Below are positions 1 to 9,746 of a stretch of DNA of 64,000 nucleotides, one piece after another; position 1 is the first letter of the stretch, and each line of letters opens with the position of its first letter. The notes under the pieces were generated by a model. The model did not search any database, was not told the DNA's origin, and worked only from the letters and a program-made list of their open reading frames with translations. The stretch is taken from assembly GCA_004764695.1 (NCBI GenBank), contig SMSO01000005.1, forward strand, positions 1,321,501 to 1,385,500, in the 5' to 3' direction. Both the position numbers and the translations under genes were made by a program. The DNA comes from Schizochytrium sp. TIO01 (Eukaryota > Sar > Bigyra > Thraustochytrida > Thraustochytriidae).

Positions 1-152
1 CTATTACGACGACAACAACAACAACGACAACAGACGAAGAAACGCAAGAGCGTTGCGTTACTACGTGCTCTCGAACCTGCACGTTGACCTATGAGGTCTA
101 ATTTATACTACCACGCTCGGATCTGTACCTGTAAGAGTTGCAGATCAATAAA
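1..152 (+). other. Possible 3' end of a + strand gene cut by the window edge
   Basis: All three forward frames are open from the window edge for about 85 to 110 bases. They would read as a Thr-rich, Gln-rich or Asn-rich tail, and all are closed by about position 111. An AATAAA polyadenylation-type signal lies at 147-152, about 50 bases past these stops. Together this fits the last codons and 3' UTR of a + strand gene converging on the neurochondrin-like gene. The frame cannot be chosen from this window, and low-complexity CAA/ACA repeats stay open by chance. The rest, to 362, is AT- and pyrimidine-rich and shows no gene. Confidence 0.22.
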
Positions 153-362
153 CTACTCTTTGTTCTATTTTCCTTCATCTATGCAACAGTGGAAATCATA
201 TATCATATCCCCTTCTCCCCACCTCAATTACTTGAATCCCCCCCCTACTTTTGTTTCATGATTAAATATATATCTTTCATATTGTCTCTTTCCTTTTAAC
301 TAATCATCACAAATAGCAAAATGTGTTATACTTCTGCTTCTTTGCTTAGCATTTTAATTTTA

Positions 363-2563
363 CTAAGTACATTGCAAGCTCAACTTTTGCAGCCGCGGGA
401 AAATAAAGGAATTCAAAGAGTCTTGATGGTTGGCCTGTAACAAGCTAGCCTGACCAATGGTGCGCTCTATAATATTTTTGTGTCGTGCTGCATCCCAACG
501 GTTTTGGCAAATGTCTAGATACAATAAGCAACCTAGAACCTGCAATTTAAAATAAACCAGAGATGGGTTGTCCAATTCCGTCGAACCTTTTTCACGGTCA
601 AATCGTGCTTGCCATCCCTCAAGGCTTGCTTTCACAGATTTCGTCCCATCCAACCAGGCTGCATCTTCTCCGCCTAATTCGTAGAAAAGTTCAGTTGCGT
701 CTAGGATGGTCGCTTCAGACTCCGCAGCAATGCCTCCTTGGAAAGGTGCGATATCATCTGATGTTAGCTCAAGAGCAAGGCCCGCTATGGAGTTAACCAA
801 CGCAGGCCCGAGGGTATTTCTATGATTTTGCAATAATGCGTCCGCTATCTTGCACTCATCCGCAGACAGAAGAATATTCACAGTCGCAAGTCCAGGTTCG
901 CGTGGCCCTGCTACAGTTAGCAAATATAGCAAGGTGTCGAAACCTCCACTAGAAGCTTCGATCTCCAACTCTGCCTCTTCAATATTTCCCATTATTTCGC
1001 TGCAGCCATCCTGTAGATACTCTCCAAGAGCATCTGTACTGAATCGAAGCACATTTAATAAGGATGGTTTAAAAAATCTGCCAATGAAGAAGTCGATGCC
1101 TTTCGTACAAGGCAGACAAATTGAGTAATAGAGCGAATACAAGCCTCCAGGGATTGTCGACAAGATAACAAGCTTTCGCCATCGAGTGACGTCCACTGAT
1201 ACTTTTCCTGGACACGCGCCACCTTAGAGGGGACCCTCTCGGTGAAGTACCGAACAGTCCATCTCAAAATACGTAGGCAAGCCACAGAAGTATTTGCTAG
1301 CTCAGGATGGTGCTTTGGATTGTCTTGATCCAACTGTTGAGCATTTGATGATGTACCTTCGATCCATCCGTAGCGAGCGTCTGTTAGACAGATTTCTAAC
1401 TCAACAGCAAGCATTTGCAAGAGAAACGATACAGGTGAGGCAGAACCTAATTCAACAGAAGTCATTTGAGGCCATACGGGTCCCATTTCATCAAAAAGTG
1501 CGGCAACAAGAGTAAAAATAACACATCGCTCCTCTGAGGCCATACGTGAGGAACGTTTCAAAGATGAAAATATTGCGTTTGAAAGACTCCTTGCGAGCGC
1601 ATAGGCAGAACCCTCCTCCTTTACGTTGAAATCCGTCAAAAATAGGTCTCGGTCCCAACCCAAAATGAAAGCTAAATTCAGACGGCCGAGGTCCAAAAAC
1701 AATTGGCCATCGGAGGAAGCCTGTTCGTTTGCAATCGTATTCCATGCGCCTGCGAGCTTTATGGCGTGATTGACTTCAAGCTGAGTATGAAGAATACACA
1801 AGATATCAATAGCGCGGCACCTGCGTTGGCAATTGTTTTCAATTTTGCAAGATTCCTCAATAAGCACATCGATGCAACTAGCACTTGACTCTGCGGAGTC
1901 GAAATTGGCGGCGTTGATTTCCACTAACCAACGCAGTGCATCTAGCATTTCTTCTGCGAAGATGTTATCAGCTTCAAGAAGACGCGTTGCGATGATGTGG
2001 TTCAAAAGACCGAGCAATTGAAGAACGTCTTCAGCATAAAACGGAGCATCAGTATATCTAACTTGTCGCATCATAGTGGATTGCTCAGAACCAGCATATG
2101 AAGTAGCTTCCTGAGCCTCTGCAATGTCCTGCGACAACATGCTTACAGGAATTGTGCATTTTGGACCCACCCCGGAGTCATCTTGTGGGGGGGGTTGTGC
2201 TACAAAGGCACCCAGAATTGTAATGGCCAGTTTTTGAAATCCACCGTCTTGAGAATCAGTAGCAAGCATACGTAATAGCGTCTTTGATGTTCGCACAGCT
2301 TCTGCAATGATTCTTCTATGCACCATAAACGAATCTCGCGAAACATGTTTAGCCAAAACTAGAAAAGCAGCTACTGCCGCGTTATCAGTCCCCGTCTTTA
2401 GCAGCTTCAATGCCGCTGCCACACGTTCATCACCTGTATCTCTGAGATTTTCATGGGTGCTTTCATTGCTGTTGCCATCCACGACTGCACTCTTCTTAGA
2501 ATTGTCACTGTTGCGGATAACCTCATTGACGCTCTCACTCCTCTTGCCACTGTTGTCACTCAT
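363..2563 (-). CDS. NCDN: Neurochondrin-like protein, frame broken near its middle
   Basis: Two overlapping reverse frames make one protein. The upstream frame runs from ATG 2563 (context ACCATGA, first residues MSDNSGKR) to a stop at 1055. The downstream frame runs to a stop at 363. They join in frame by a -1 shift at 1067-1073, giving 499 + 234 = 733 residues, close to the 729 of human neurochondrin. The stretch AALKLLKTGTDNAAVAAFLV is the typical neurochondrin N-terminal repeat, and the rest is all-helical, armadillo-like. Animal neurochondrin is a cytosolic scaffold in neurite growth and receptor signalling; its role in protists is not known to me. The open frame extends upstream to about 2695 without another ATG. 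The shift site is T TTA AAC, a canonical -1 slippery heptamer, inside a run of six T, so a one-base homopolymer error is equally possible. The family call is fairly sure; the state of the gene is not. Confidence 0.7.
1067..1076 (-). promoter_or_regulatory. Candidate -1 ribosomal slippery site
   Basis: On the reverse strand the mRNA reads GAT TTT TTA AAC CAT in the upstream frame. This puts both U UUU UUA (1076-1070) and U UUA AAC (1073-1067) in the correct phase for -1 slippage. Re-reading one base after AAC enters exactly the frame that continues the protein. An 8-bp hairpin with a UGG loop lies at 1034-1016. It starts 32 bases after the site, farther than the usual 5-9 base spacer. A missing T in the homopolymer explains the same data. 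Confidence 0.35.
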
Positions 2564-3046
2564 GGTACCATGAAGAGCTAGCTCCTCATAAAGCGCTCTC
2601 CAGGAGGCTTCCACAGAGAATGGCTCGTCTCGTTCGTCTGTACCAGCTTCTTGTGAAACTCTCAGTCCTGTCGTCAATGCCAGCAGCGACCACAAAAAAG
2701 ATCGAGAGGAAGAGAGGCTGACGGTGGTGAAGAAGAGTGACCTGCCCTGGGTTGCCCCCGTTTCAGGTTTTGACGATGCTGCTCTTGTTGCGGTGGCCTT
2801 TATTTACAACCCAATGGGCCTTTGTTTTTTCTTTTCTGCTCCCTTTTGAGAGGAAAGAATTCTGTTTTCTTGAATGGTTGATTGATTGAACGATTAATCA
2901 ATCTTCTTTTTGCGCCATCAAAGTTGGCGATCGTTGCGATATCTATCTAAGTAACTAGAATCTAACCATCAGCAGAACACGAACGATTACACCTTTGCGA
3001 TTAACTTGAGGCAGACGGGTTGAGTTCGCTTGTAGAGCTAGGAACC
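2564..3046. promoter_or_regulatory. Divergent intergenic region between the neurochondrin-like and esterase genes
   Basis: The two genes are transcribed away from each other from this 483-base spacer, which must hold both 5' UTRs and promoters. It contains a small near-palindrome around 2876-2902 (TTGATTGATTGA facing TTAATCAATC). No convincing TATA element was identified. Confidence 0.4.
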
Positions 3047-4275
3047 ATGCGGCGCATTGTGCTTTTCGGAGACTCCCTCACGCAGGAGGGCTTCATGCAG
3101 GGGTACTGGGCACAGCGGCTGTCAAACCGTGAGTGTGGATGAAGCATCGGCCGCAAGAACGCTGCTGCTCTTGTATGAATTGAATTGGTTGTGCAATCTT
3201 CAATAAAGAACTTGAGTTCAAGTGTTCCTGATGGGAGATCGGGCTTGCAGTGTAGAACGAAACTGTGCAGTGAATCTCGGGTTATGAATGTACCCGGAAC
3301 TGATAAAGGCTAACTTCTCTATACATACACATGTTGCGACCTGCCTAATTGGATCTTTGGGACGTGATCACTTTTGAAGGGATACAACACAGGTTACGTG
3401 CGCAGAGCAGATGTGCTCAACAGAGGCTTTTCTGGCTACAACTCGAGATGGGCCAAGGAAATTATGCCTGAGATCCAAAAGGATCTCGATGGAGCAGCCA
3501 TTGCCACAATTTTTCTCGGTGCCAGTAAGTTTATTTTTAATTATTATTTTGAGGCGAGCCGATGAGAGCTTTCTCATGGTCTCAACGGCTCAGAGAGGTA
3601 ACTCAGAGGGCAATAGGTTTTTCAATCGTAGGAAATAATTCGATTACTCACAGCAAGATTGGTTGTGAATGGCAATGATAATTTGTTTGTACAGACGACG
3701 CTTCAGACGATGTTCAGGCTGTCCCTGTGGAGGAGTATGGCTCTAACTTGAAGGAGATTGTAGAATTTTTCCGCAAATCCGGATGTGAAAAGGTTATCCT
3801 TATTGCCCCGCCTCCTCTCGATGAAGCCCTCTATTTCAAGGAGTTTCTTGAGAAACGTGGCAGGACCAAGGTAGACCGCAGGAATGATCTTGTTGTAACA
3901 TATGCAAGGAAATGTGCCGAAGTAGCCGAAGAGCTTGGAGTACCTTGCCTTCCCTTATTTGACAAGGTCAACGAGAAGGCTAAGGCTGATGACAAGCCGC
4001 TTGAATACTACTTCCGTGACGGTCTTCACCTTAACGCCGAGGGTGGAGAGATCCTCTTTGACGAGCTTCTCTTGCTCATTCAACGCACCATGCCAGAGTT
4101 CTTTGTGACCCCTTGCAAGTACACTGATAACCCTGCTAACTCTGGCTCGCTCTGCGAGGCCTTGCCTCCTTTTGGCCCGTGGTGGGATAAGATTGATCCT
4201 GAGGCTGGAATTGGCAAGTTTATGCCCTCTGGTGATGAACCTGAACCCAAGAAGGCTAAGACTTCCGACGAATAA
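3047..4275 (+). CDS. IAH1: IAH1-type GDSL/SGNH esterase, three exons
   Basis: Exons are 3047-3128, 3393-3524 and 3695-4275. Introns are GTGAGT...ACACAG (264 nt) and GTAAGT...TACAG (170 nt). The spliced frame is 795 nt, 264 residues. SGNH hallmarks are all present: block I FGDSLTQEG with the nucleophile Ser, the Gly of block II in NRGFSGYNSRW, block III GANDA, and the C-terminal DGLHLNAEG carrying the catalytic Asp and His. These match the isoamyl acetate-hydrolysing esterase family (yeast IAH1 and its animal and plant homologues), which hydrolyses small acyl esters. The start ATG has context AACCATGC and lies directly before the GDSL block, as in the family. The C terminus ends in PEPKKAKT, a basic patch absent from the yeast protein. 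It is the only clearly intron-containing gene in the window. Confidence 0.9.
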
Positions 4276-4760
4276 ATAACGAATGTAAACGCTGATTTGT
4301 TCTGTTGTTTGAAACTCTTCTGTTGGCATGTTAGACTGATTTTTGAAAAGATCAATGCGATTCGTTAAAATTACAGCTTTACAAAATATGGGGGATAGTA
4401 TATATCTAAAATATCCAATCATAACTTTTTTCTTTCTATTCTCTAGTGGTCGTATCGTATCAATTATTCGAGTCGGCATTGATTTTTGTATAAAGAACAA
4501 AATTGTGCCTTAATCTGATGCAGAGAATCTAAATACTACACTTAGGTATATTTTATTTCTTTTACATCATAAAAATTGTATTAAAAAACGAGGGGCAGTG
4601 CGAACATCTTTAAAAAGAAAATCAAGAAAAGATTCATGACTAACAATCACAACACAGATAATTGGAACGGGATTCGCGCCAATGACCTCCAACAAAGGAG
4701 CTCGTGGCAAACAATAATTGTCATGAACCTCCAAACAGTAGACTAACGCTTTGTATATAC
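4276..4760. other. Convergent intergenic region
   Basis: AT-rich 3' UTR sequence between two converging genes. No gene or repeat was seen. Confidence 0.5.
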
Positions 4761-6185
4761 TCAAGTTCGGGCAAGATCGTAGCTATCTACATGAATGCTT
4801 GGGCGCCGCGAACGTATGGCTGGAGTTGATAGAGGTGATGATGAATACTCAAGTTGTGGCTCTGATTCAGCAGGTTTGGGCATTTCTGAATTGTAAATCA
4901 GAACACCAGACACAATCACAACAAGAGCAACAAAGTAGAGCGGCACGAGGTTTTCATGGAAAATCAAATGGCCAGCCAGAACGGACCAAACATCCGAACT
5001 GAGTAGGGAAATGTTCAAGAACGCTGCATCAAAGTACTCAAGAAACTTCGAGATTGAGCTATACATTCCAAACAGACAAATCACGTAGCCTGCAATATAA
5101 AGCCATGCCTCCGTGGGCCATGAAGGAATGTCCGCAAGAGCCTTGTGTTCCATTATAGCAACCTCAATAGTGCCAAAAAAGAAACCAAAGGAACCCAGTA
5201 AGAAAAGGTACTCTACCCTATCATGCTGTTTTACCATAACTTCTTGCGCAACGTTGCTAATACCATAGCAGGTTGCAGCCATGATGACTAAAGCGTCTCC
5301 GAGAGCTGGATTGGATCCACGGGATTCATCACCAGAGCTACGCACAACATCGATGATGACTACAATGCACAGACCAAAAATACACAAGAGAACACCCCCC
5401 ATATTACGGTAGCTGTACACAACCTTGAGAAAGATCCTACTTAGAAACATAACGACAGGGATTGAAAAGCAATCAAGCAAAGTTGCGCTCGAAATTGTTG
5501 TGTACCGGTAGGCCAGAACTGCGAGGAAATTACCTTGCACATCGGTGAAGGCAATCAAGGCATAGACATACCATGGAGCTGAAAATTGTACATCAGTCTT
5601 GTGACGTCGAGGCTGATCCTCAGATATAGAGATTGAGGTCCTGAGCCGAGATGCGCCTTCATCACTCCCAACTGTTTCGAATTGGCTTTCTCTCGACGTC
5701 ATCAGCTCCTCGCGGCTGTCGAACAGCGCATTTTCACGAAGTCTTTGCAGCCAGAAGAACCCATAAATTCCAGCCAAAAAGACATACATGAGTAGGTTTT
5801 GAAAACCTGGCACGCTCACGCCTGCTGTTCTTACAAGTGCTTCAGAAAAGACACCAGTGCCAGTGAGCAGCAGCGAAAGCAGTTGGCCCAAAATGACACC
5901 ATTCCATCTTCGCCAGCATCTTCTTACGCCCGTAGAAGCCGAAATGTCTCCATCTTCTGCATTCACCTCCCAGCCTCTATCTCCGTTCACGTCGCGACCG
6001 TTTCGAGTATTGTTGTTGCTTTGCGTACTGCTTTCGACGTTGTTGTTATCGCCAACCACCTCTTCATAGTCCCCATGAACTTCGCGGGGCGCCATGCTGG
6101 ACCTTGTGTCCTGCTCCAACTCGACGTCCTCGAAACCCAATTCCTCTGAGCCTCCAGAGGGCCTCACTAATGGCGCCAGCTCCAT
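4761..6185 (-). CDS. SLC35F1/F2-type membrane transporter (DUF914)
   Basis: 474 residues from ATG 6185 (G at -3 and +4); the open frame continues upstream only as GTG. About 95 acidic, Asn/Ser-rich N-terminal residues precede roughly ten transmembrane helices. A loop after the second helix holds a charged insert (about residues 150-195). The segment DVQGNFLAVLAYRYTTISSA followed by a Leu-Asp-Cys-Phe-Ser-Ile-Pro-Val stretch is the SLC35F1/F2 signature. The family belongs to the drug/metabolite transporter superfamily, related to nucleotide-sugar transporters. Substrates are poorly known, so none is assigned. The short cytosolic tail is Ser/Pro-rich and likely phosphorylated. Intronless. Confidence 0.88.
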   Translation of the reverse strand: MELAPLVRPSGGSEELGFEDVELEQDTRSSMAPREVHGDYEEVVGDNNNVESSTQSNNNTRNGRDVNGDRGWEVNAEDGDISASTGVRRCWRRWNGVILGQLLSLLLTGTGVFSEALVRTAGVSVPGFQNLLMYVFLAGIYGFFWLQRLRENALFDSREELMTSRESQFETVGSDEGASRLRTSISISEDQPRRHKTDVQFSAPWYVYALIAFTDVQGNFLAVLAYRYTTISSATLLDCFSIPVVMFLSRIFLKVVYSYRNMGGVLLCIFGLCIVVIIDVVRSSGDESRGSNPALGDALVIMAATCYGISNVAQEVMVKQHDRVEYLFLLGSFGFFFGTIEVAIMEHKALADIPSWPTEAWLYIAGYVICLFGMYSSISKFLEYFDAAFLNISLLSSDVWSVLAGHLIFHENLVPLYFVALVVIVSGVLIYNSEMPKPAESEPQLEYSSSPLSTPAIRSRRPSIHVDSYDLART

Positions 6186-8996
6186 CCGACGCGACACCAC
6201 GCTTGGAGAGAAGAAGTGGAATTGCGCCCGATTTTGACCTTCTGCGGCTTTTCATGTGCTTTCTTTGCATTGCTTATTTCCAATCATCATTCATTCATTC
6301 ATTCATTCATTCATTCATTCATTCATTCATTCATTCATTCATTCGACTCCTCTCTCTTCATTATCAGGCCCTATCTATGATTAACAACCTACTGTGGCAA
6401 ATGGTAATAGCAGCAAGAATCATGCCCAGATCTCTTCTTTTGGTGACGTTCTTTGGAGTTTGGTGCTATTCACGCTCGGCACTTCTTTAGTTTGTCGCAC
6501 CTGAGTTGCCAAAGCATTGTGAAAATAATGGCATGCGTGGGGTGGTGAAGCCAAGTTCGCACGCACATGCATGCATGGTACAGGGACAAATAAACTAGTG
6601 GACGCATGGACGAAATGATTGCTAGGTTTCCAACATTGCAATAAGCTTGGGTTGCGGATGGGTCAAGAGGTTTTATGGAACAAGGCTGCGGTCGTGTCAC
6701 GCTCGTCAGGTATGATTAGCCGCAATGTGTGCAATTGCGAAGAAGGAAAAGCTGTGTTTTTGACTTGGAGATTCTCGAAAATATGGGGTCGAATTTCACG
6801 GAGCCCGTGAGTCGTCCAATACTCTCTGAAATGTACGATGTCCCAGTACATAAGCAAAATGTGTCATTCTGTCCCAACCTCTTCTTTAAAGTACTTGTCA
6901 CTTCAACGACGAGAGGATATCTATCGTCTTGAAGATGATCAAGTTCAAGAATAAAACATCGCCTTTATTGCGCAGTGTTGCTTAATCCAAACATTTCAGG
7001 AGGTTAGGAAAGCCTGGCCATGTAAAGGCTGGAACTACGTTCTGTGTCCATGGCATGGGCGCCGCTTACTTATTCCCAAGCTCCACAGGATCTCGCAGAG
7101 CAGGTGCTCTCACAACAGGCCCTCGAAGGTGGAGGGCGGAACGGCAGAACACCTGCGGAACCCCTTTCAGCAGATAGTAAATATATAAATTATAAAATAA
7201 TTATAAATAAATTATAAATAAATTATAAACATAGTAGGTTCCTAAATACCCTCCCTTAATTACTTTTATAAAGTACTTTGCGGCCAAGTTCGAGTATAAG
7301 AAGGTCTGCGATCGCCCTGGTATCGCCAGAGTAATGGGGGGACTGAATCCAGCCAGAAGGATTGCGCAAAACCGGAAAGCCTGCGACGCGAGACCTCTCT
7401 CTCACCACGGAAATGCGGCCGAAGATCGTCGTAGCTGCTTTTCTTCTTTCATCTCTTGCTTGAGACCTACCTGCCTGACTTTATCGTAAATCGGTGCGTG
7501 GGTAGTTTACATCACAATAAGTGGTACTCGATGATGGTACAAGCTGTTAATGGGGATCTGGGAATCTTGAAAGCACTGGGCTTGAGAAGGAAACAAACCG
7601 TGATGGAGAAACATGGTCCTACGTATTATGCTGTTTAGGCATTACGGCGATAGCTTAGAATGGATGCATTGAAGCAAAAACAAAAATAACAACTAGGTAC
7701 TCTAGCACTACAATTCGACGGAATGATACATAAGAACGAAAGCAAAATCAGATTGCGGATTGATAAAAGCGACCGGAAGAATTTTGGACGCCTCGACAAC
7801 TTGGGTGTTTTCTCGTTGGGGATTGCTGGAGGCAGATATGCAGCACACTGCTGTCTCACAGACGAACTCAGAGGCGAGTGTAGGTCCTCTGGCACGGATC
7901 CACGCCGTGCACAGAGCAGTGACAGCACCTCGAAATGGCCATGGAGAATTGGCGCAGTGCGAGGCTGTTCGGCGTGTCCTTTGTAGCGGCGATTTTGAAC
8001 TAAGGTCGCAGAAAACATGGCTTCCCGGGCAAAGACCTGATGCTGCAAATGGTGCCATTGAAACTACGGTTGTGGAGCGCTCCGCCAAACCGGTGAACCT
8101 GTTCGCATCTTGCCAAGTTATGTGTAGCGATGTAGTGATCGAGTCCGATCTTGAGCATAGGCAAAGAATCATCGACGCATTCATGTAATGCTTCATACAT
8201 CTTGATTGTTGAATCTTCTTGCGATGATACCTAGTACGTTGAGCTGGTGCTTTGGAGGATCTATGATGCAGAGCTATAGTAATAGGAAATCAGAATAAGA
8301 GGGCTATTTTTAGTCATGAGCATCTTGCTGAGGAGCCAAACCTGTAGAACATATTGAGTAGAGGGAATACCATGATACGCTATAAGTAGAAAGATCAAGT
8401 CAAAGCACTGATTGCGGTAGCAACTGAAGCTGCCTAATTTCGGAATAGCTGACCGACCTCATTACATTAGGGCCGATGGGACCAGATGGCCGTCTGTAGA
8501 ACCTTCTCGGTTTATGATTAGTGCCAAATTGGCATGAGGCGTGGGGTTCCATGAATATCTAAAAGTTGCTACACATGTCTTTAGTCAATTCAATCTGTAG
8601 ACAGTTTTCTACAGAAGTAAACGCAAAACGTATGTACATCGCAATCAGAATAAAACGCATTATTATTATTATTATCATTATTATTATGCTTTACATGATA
8701 AGAACCAACTTCCATTAGCCCTTTCTGCTGAATTTCTGATCTGTCTATTCAACTTTTGATAACCTAGAAAGCAAAATTTTGTATAACCAATCACAGTTTT
8801 TGTTTAGAATGTTAGTGGGGGGATCAAAACTTTGCAAAGTTTACCTCGCGTGCAGTGTTTGCAAAAAAAGATAGAGTTGACATATACATATAGATCTGTA
8901 CAGACATATTATATATATATATCTTTGTCATAAGTATTCAAAGGCACACATTGCAGAATGTTTAACATTACATGTATGAAGAATGAACTCTCGCGT
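6186..8996. other. 2.8-kb spacer between the SLC35F and KDM5 genes
   Basis: Upstream region of the transporter and 3' region of the demethylase. It holds an ATTC array at 6288-6344, an AT-rich stretch with repeated AATTATAAATA at about 7178-7230, and a TTA/TAT array near 8659-8690. Around 7840-8190 the base composition is richer in GC and both strands are open: 142 codons on + ending at 8188, and a similar length on -. Neither translation resembles a known family. This could be a decayed gene, but I do not call one. Confidence 0.4.
6288..6344. repeat. (ATTC)n microsatellite
   Basis: About 14 uninterrupted copies of the tetranucleotide, about 100 bases upstream of the SLC35F start codon, probably in its promoter or 5' UTR. 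Confidence 0.95.
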
Positions 8997-9710
8997 CTAC
9001 TCAGATGGACTTGGTGGGAAATGTGGATAGCCATACATGTGCATTCCCGATGACGATTCATTCTGATTCGGTCTATCGCCATTGTGTTGCACCATTGAAG
9101 AAGGCGGAGGGGACTGCATTTGAGGAAGTGACATAAACTGGGATCCGTGATTTAAAGCAGCAACAACATCAGCGGGGTTCGACATGGAAAGTGACTGACG
9201 CATTGGTGAATTCTGCACCAGATGTGCATGCATCGCTGCAAGCTCAGCAGGGCTAGGCTGCTGGCTAGGCTGTAGGTGGTGTTGATTTAGAGATGAATGC
9301 TGTCCTAGTTGAGCGCGAATTGAAGAGAGATCCCCTGAGTGAGACATTTGATTCGGAGAAGGAAATGCGAACAGGTTCGTTGAGGATGAAGCCATATCTG
9401 TGCGACGAAGGCTGTCCATTCCGGTGTATTGATGTGGCGGTGGAGTATGCATATGATGCGCATCAGGAGAGCTTGAAGTAACCGCATGTAGGCCCGGAGA
9501 ATGAGACATGTTTTGGTTGTGCTGCGGTTGTTGAATGTGTGCATTCATATGGTGCAAAGGGATTCCGGGATGTTGGTGCAAGTGGCCGTTGTTTTGGTTT
9601 GAAAGAACGTGTTGCTGCTGATGTTGGTGATGTTGGAGATTATGATTTTGGTGTTGGTGTTGGTGTTGTTGGTGATGGTGAAGCTGCTGCTGATGATGAT
9701 GATACTGTTG

Positions 9711-9746
<36 letters not shown>

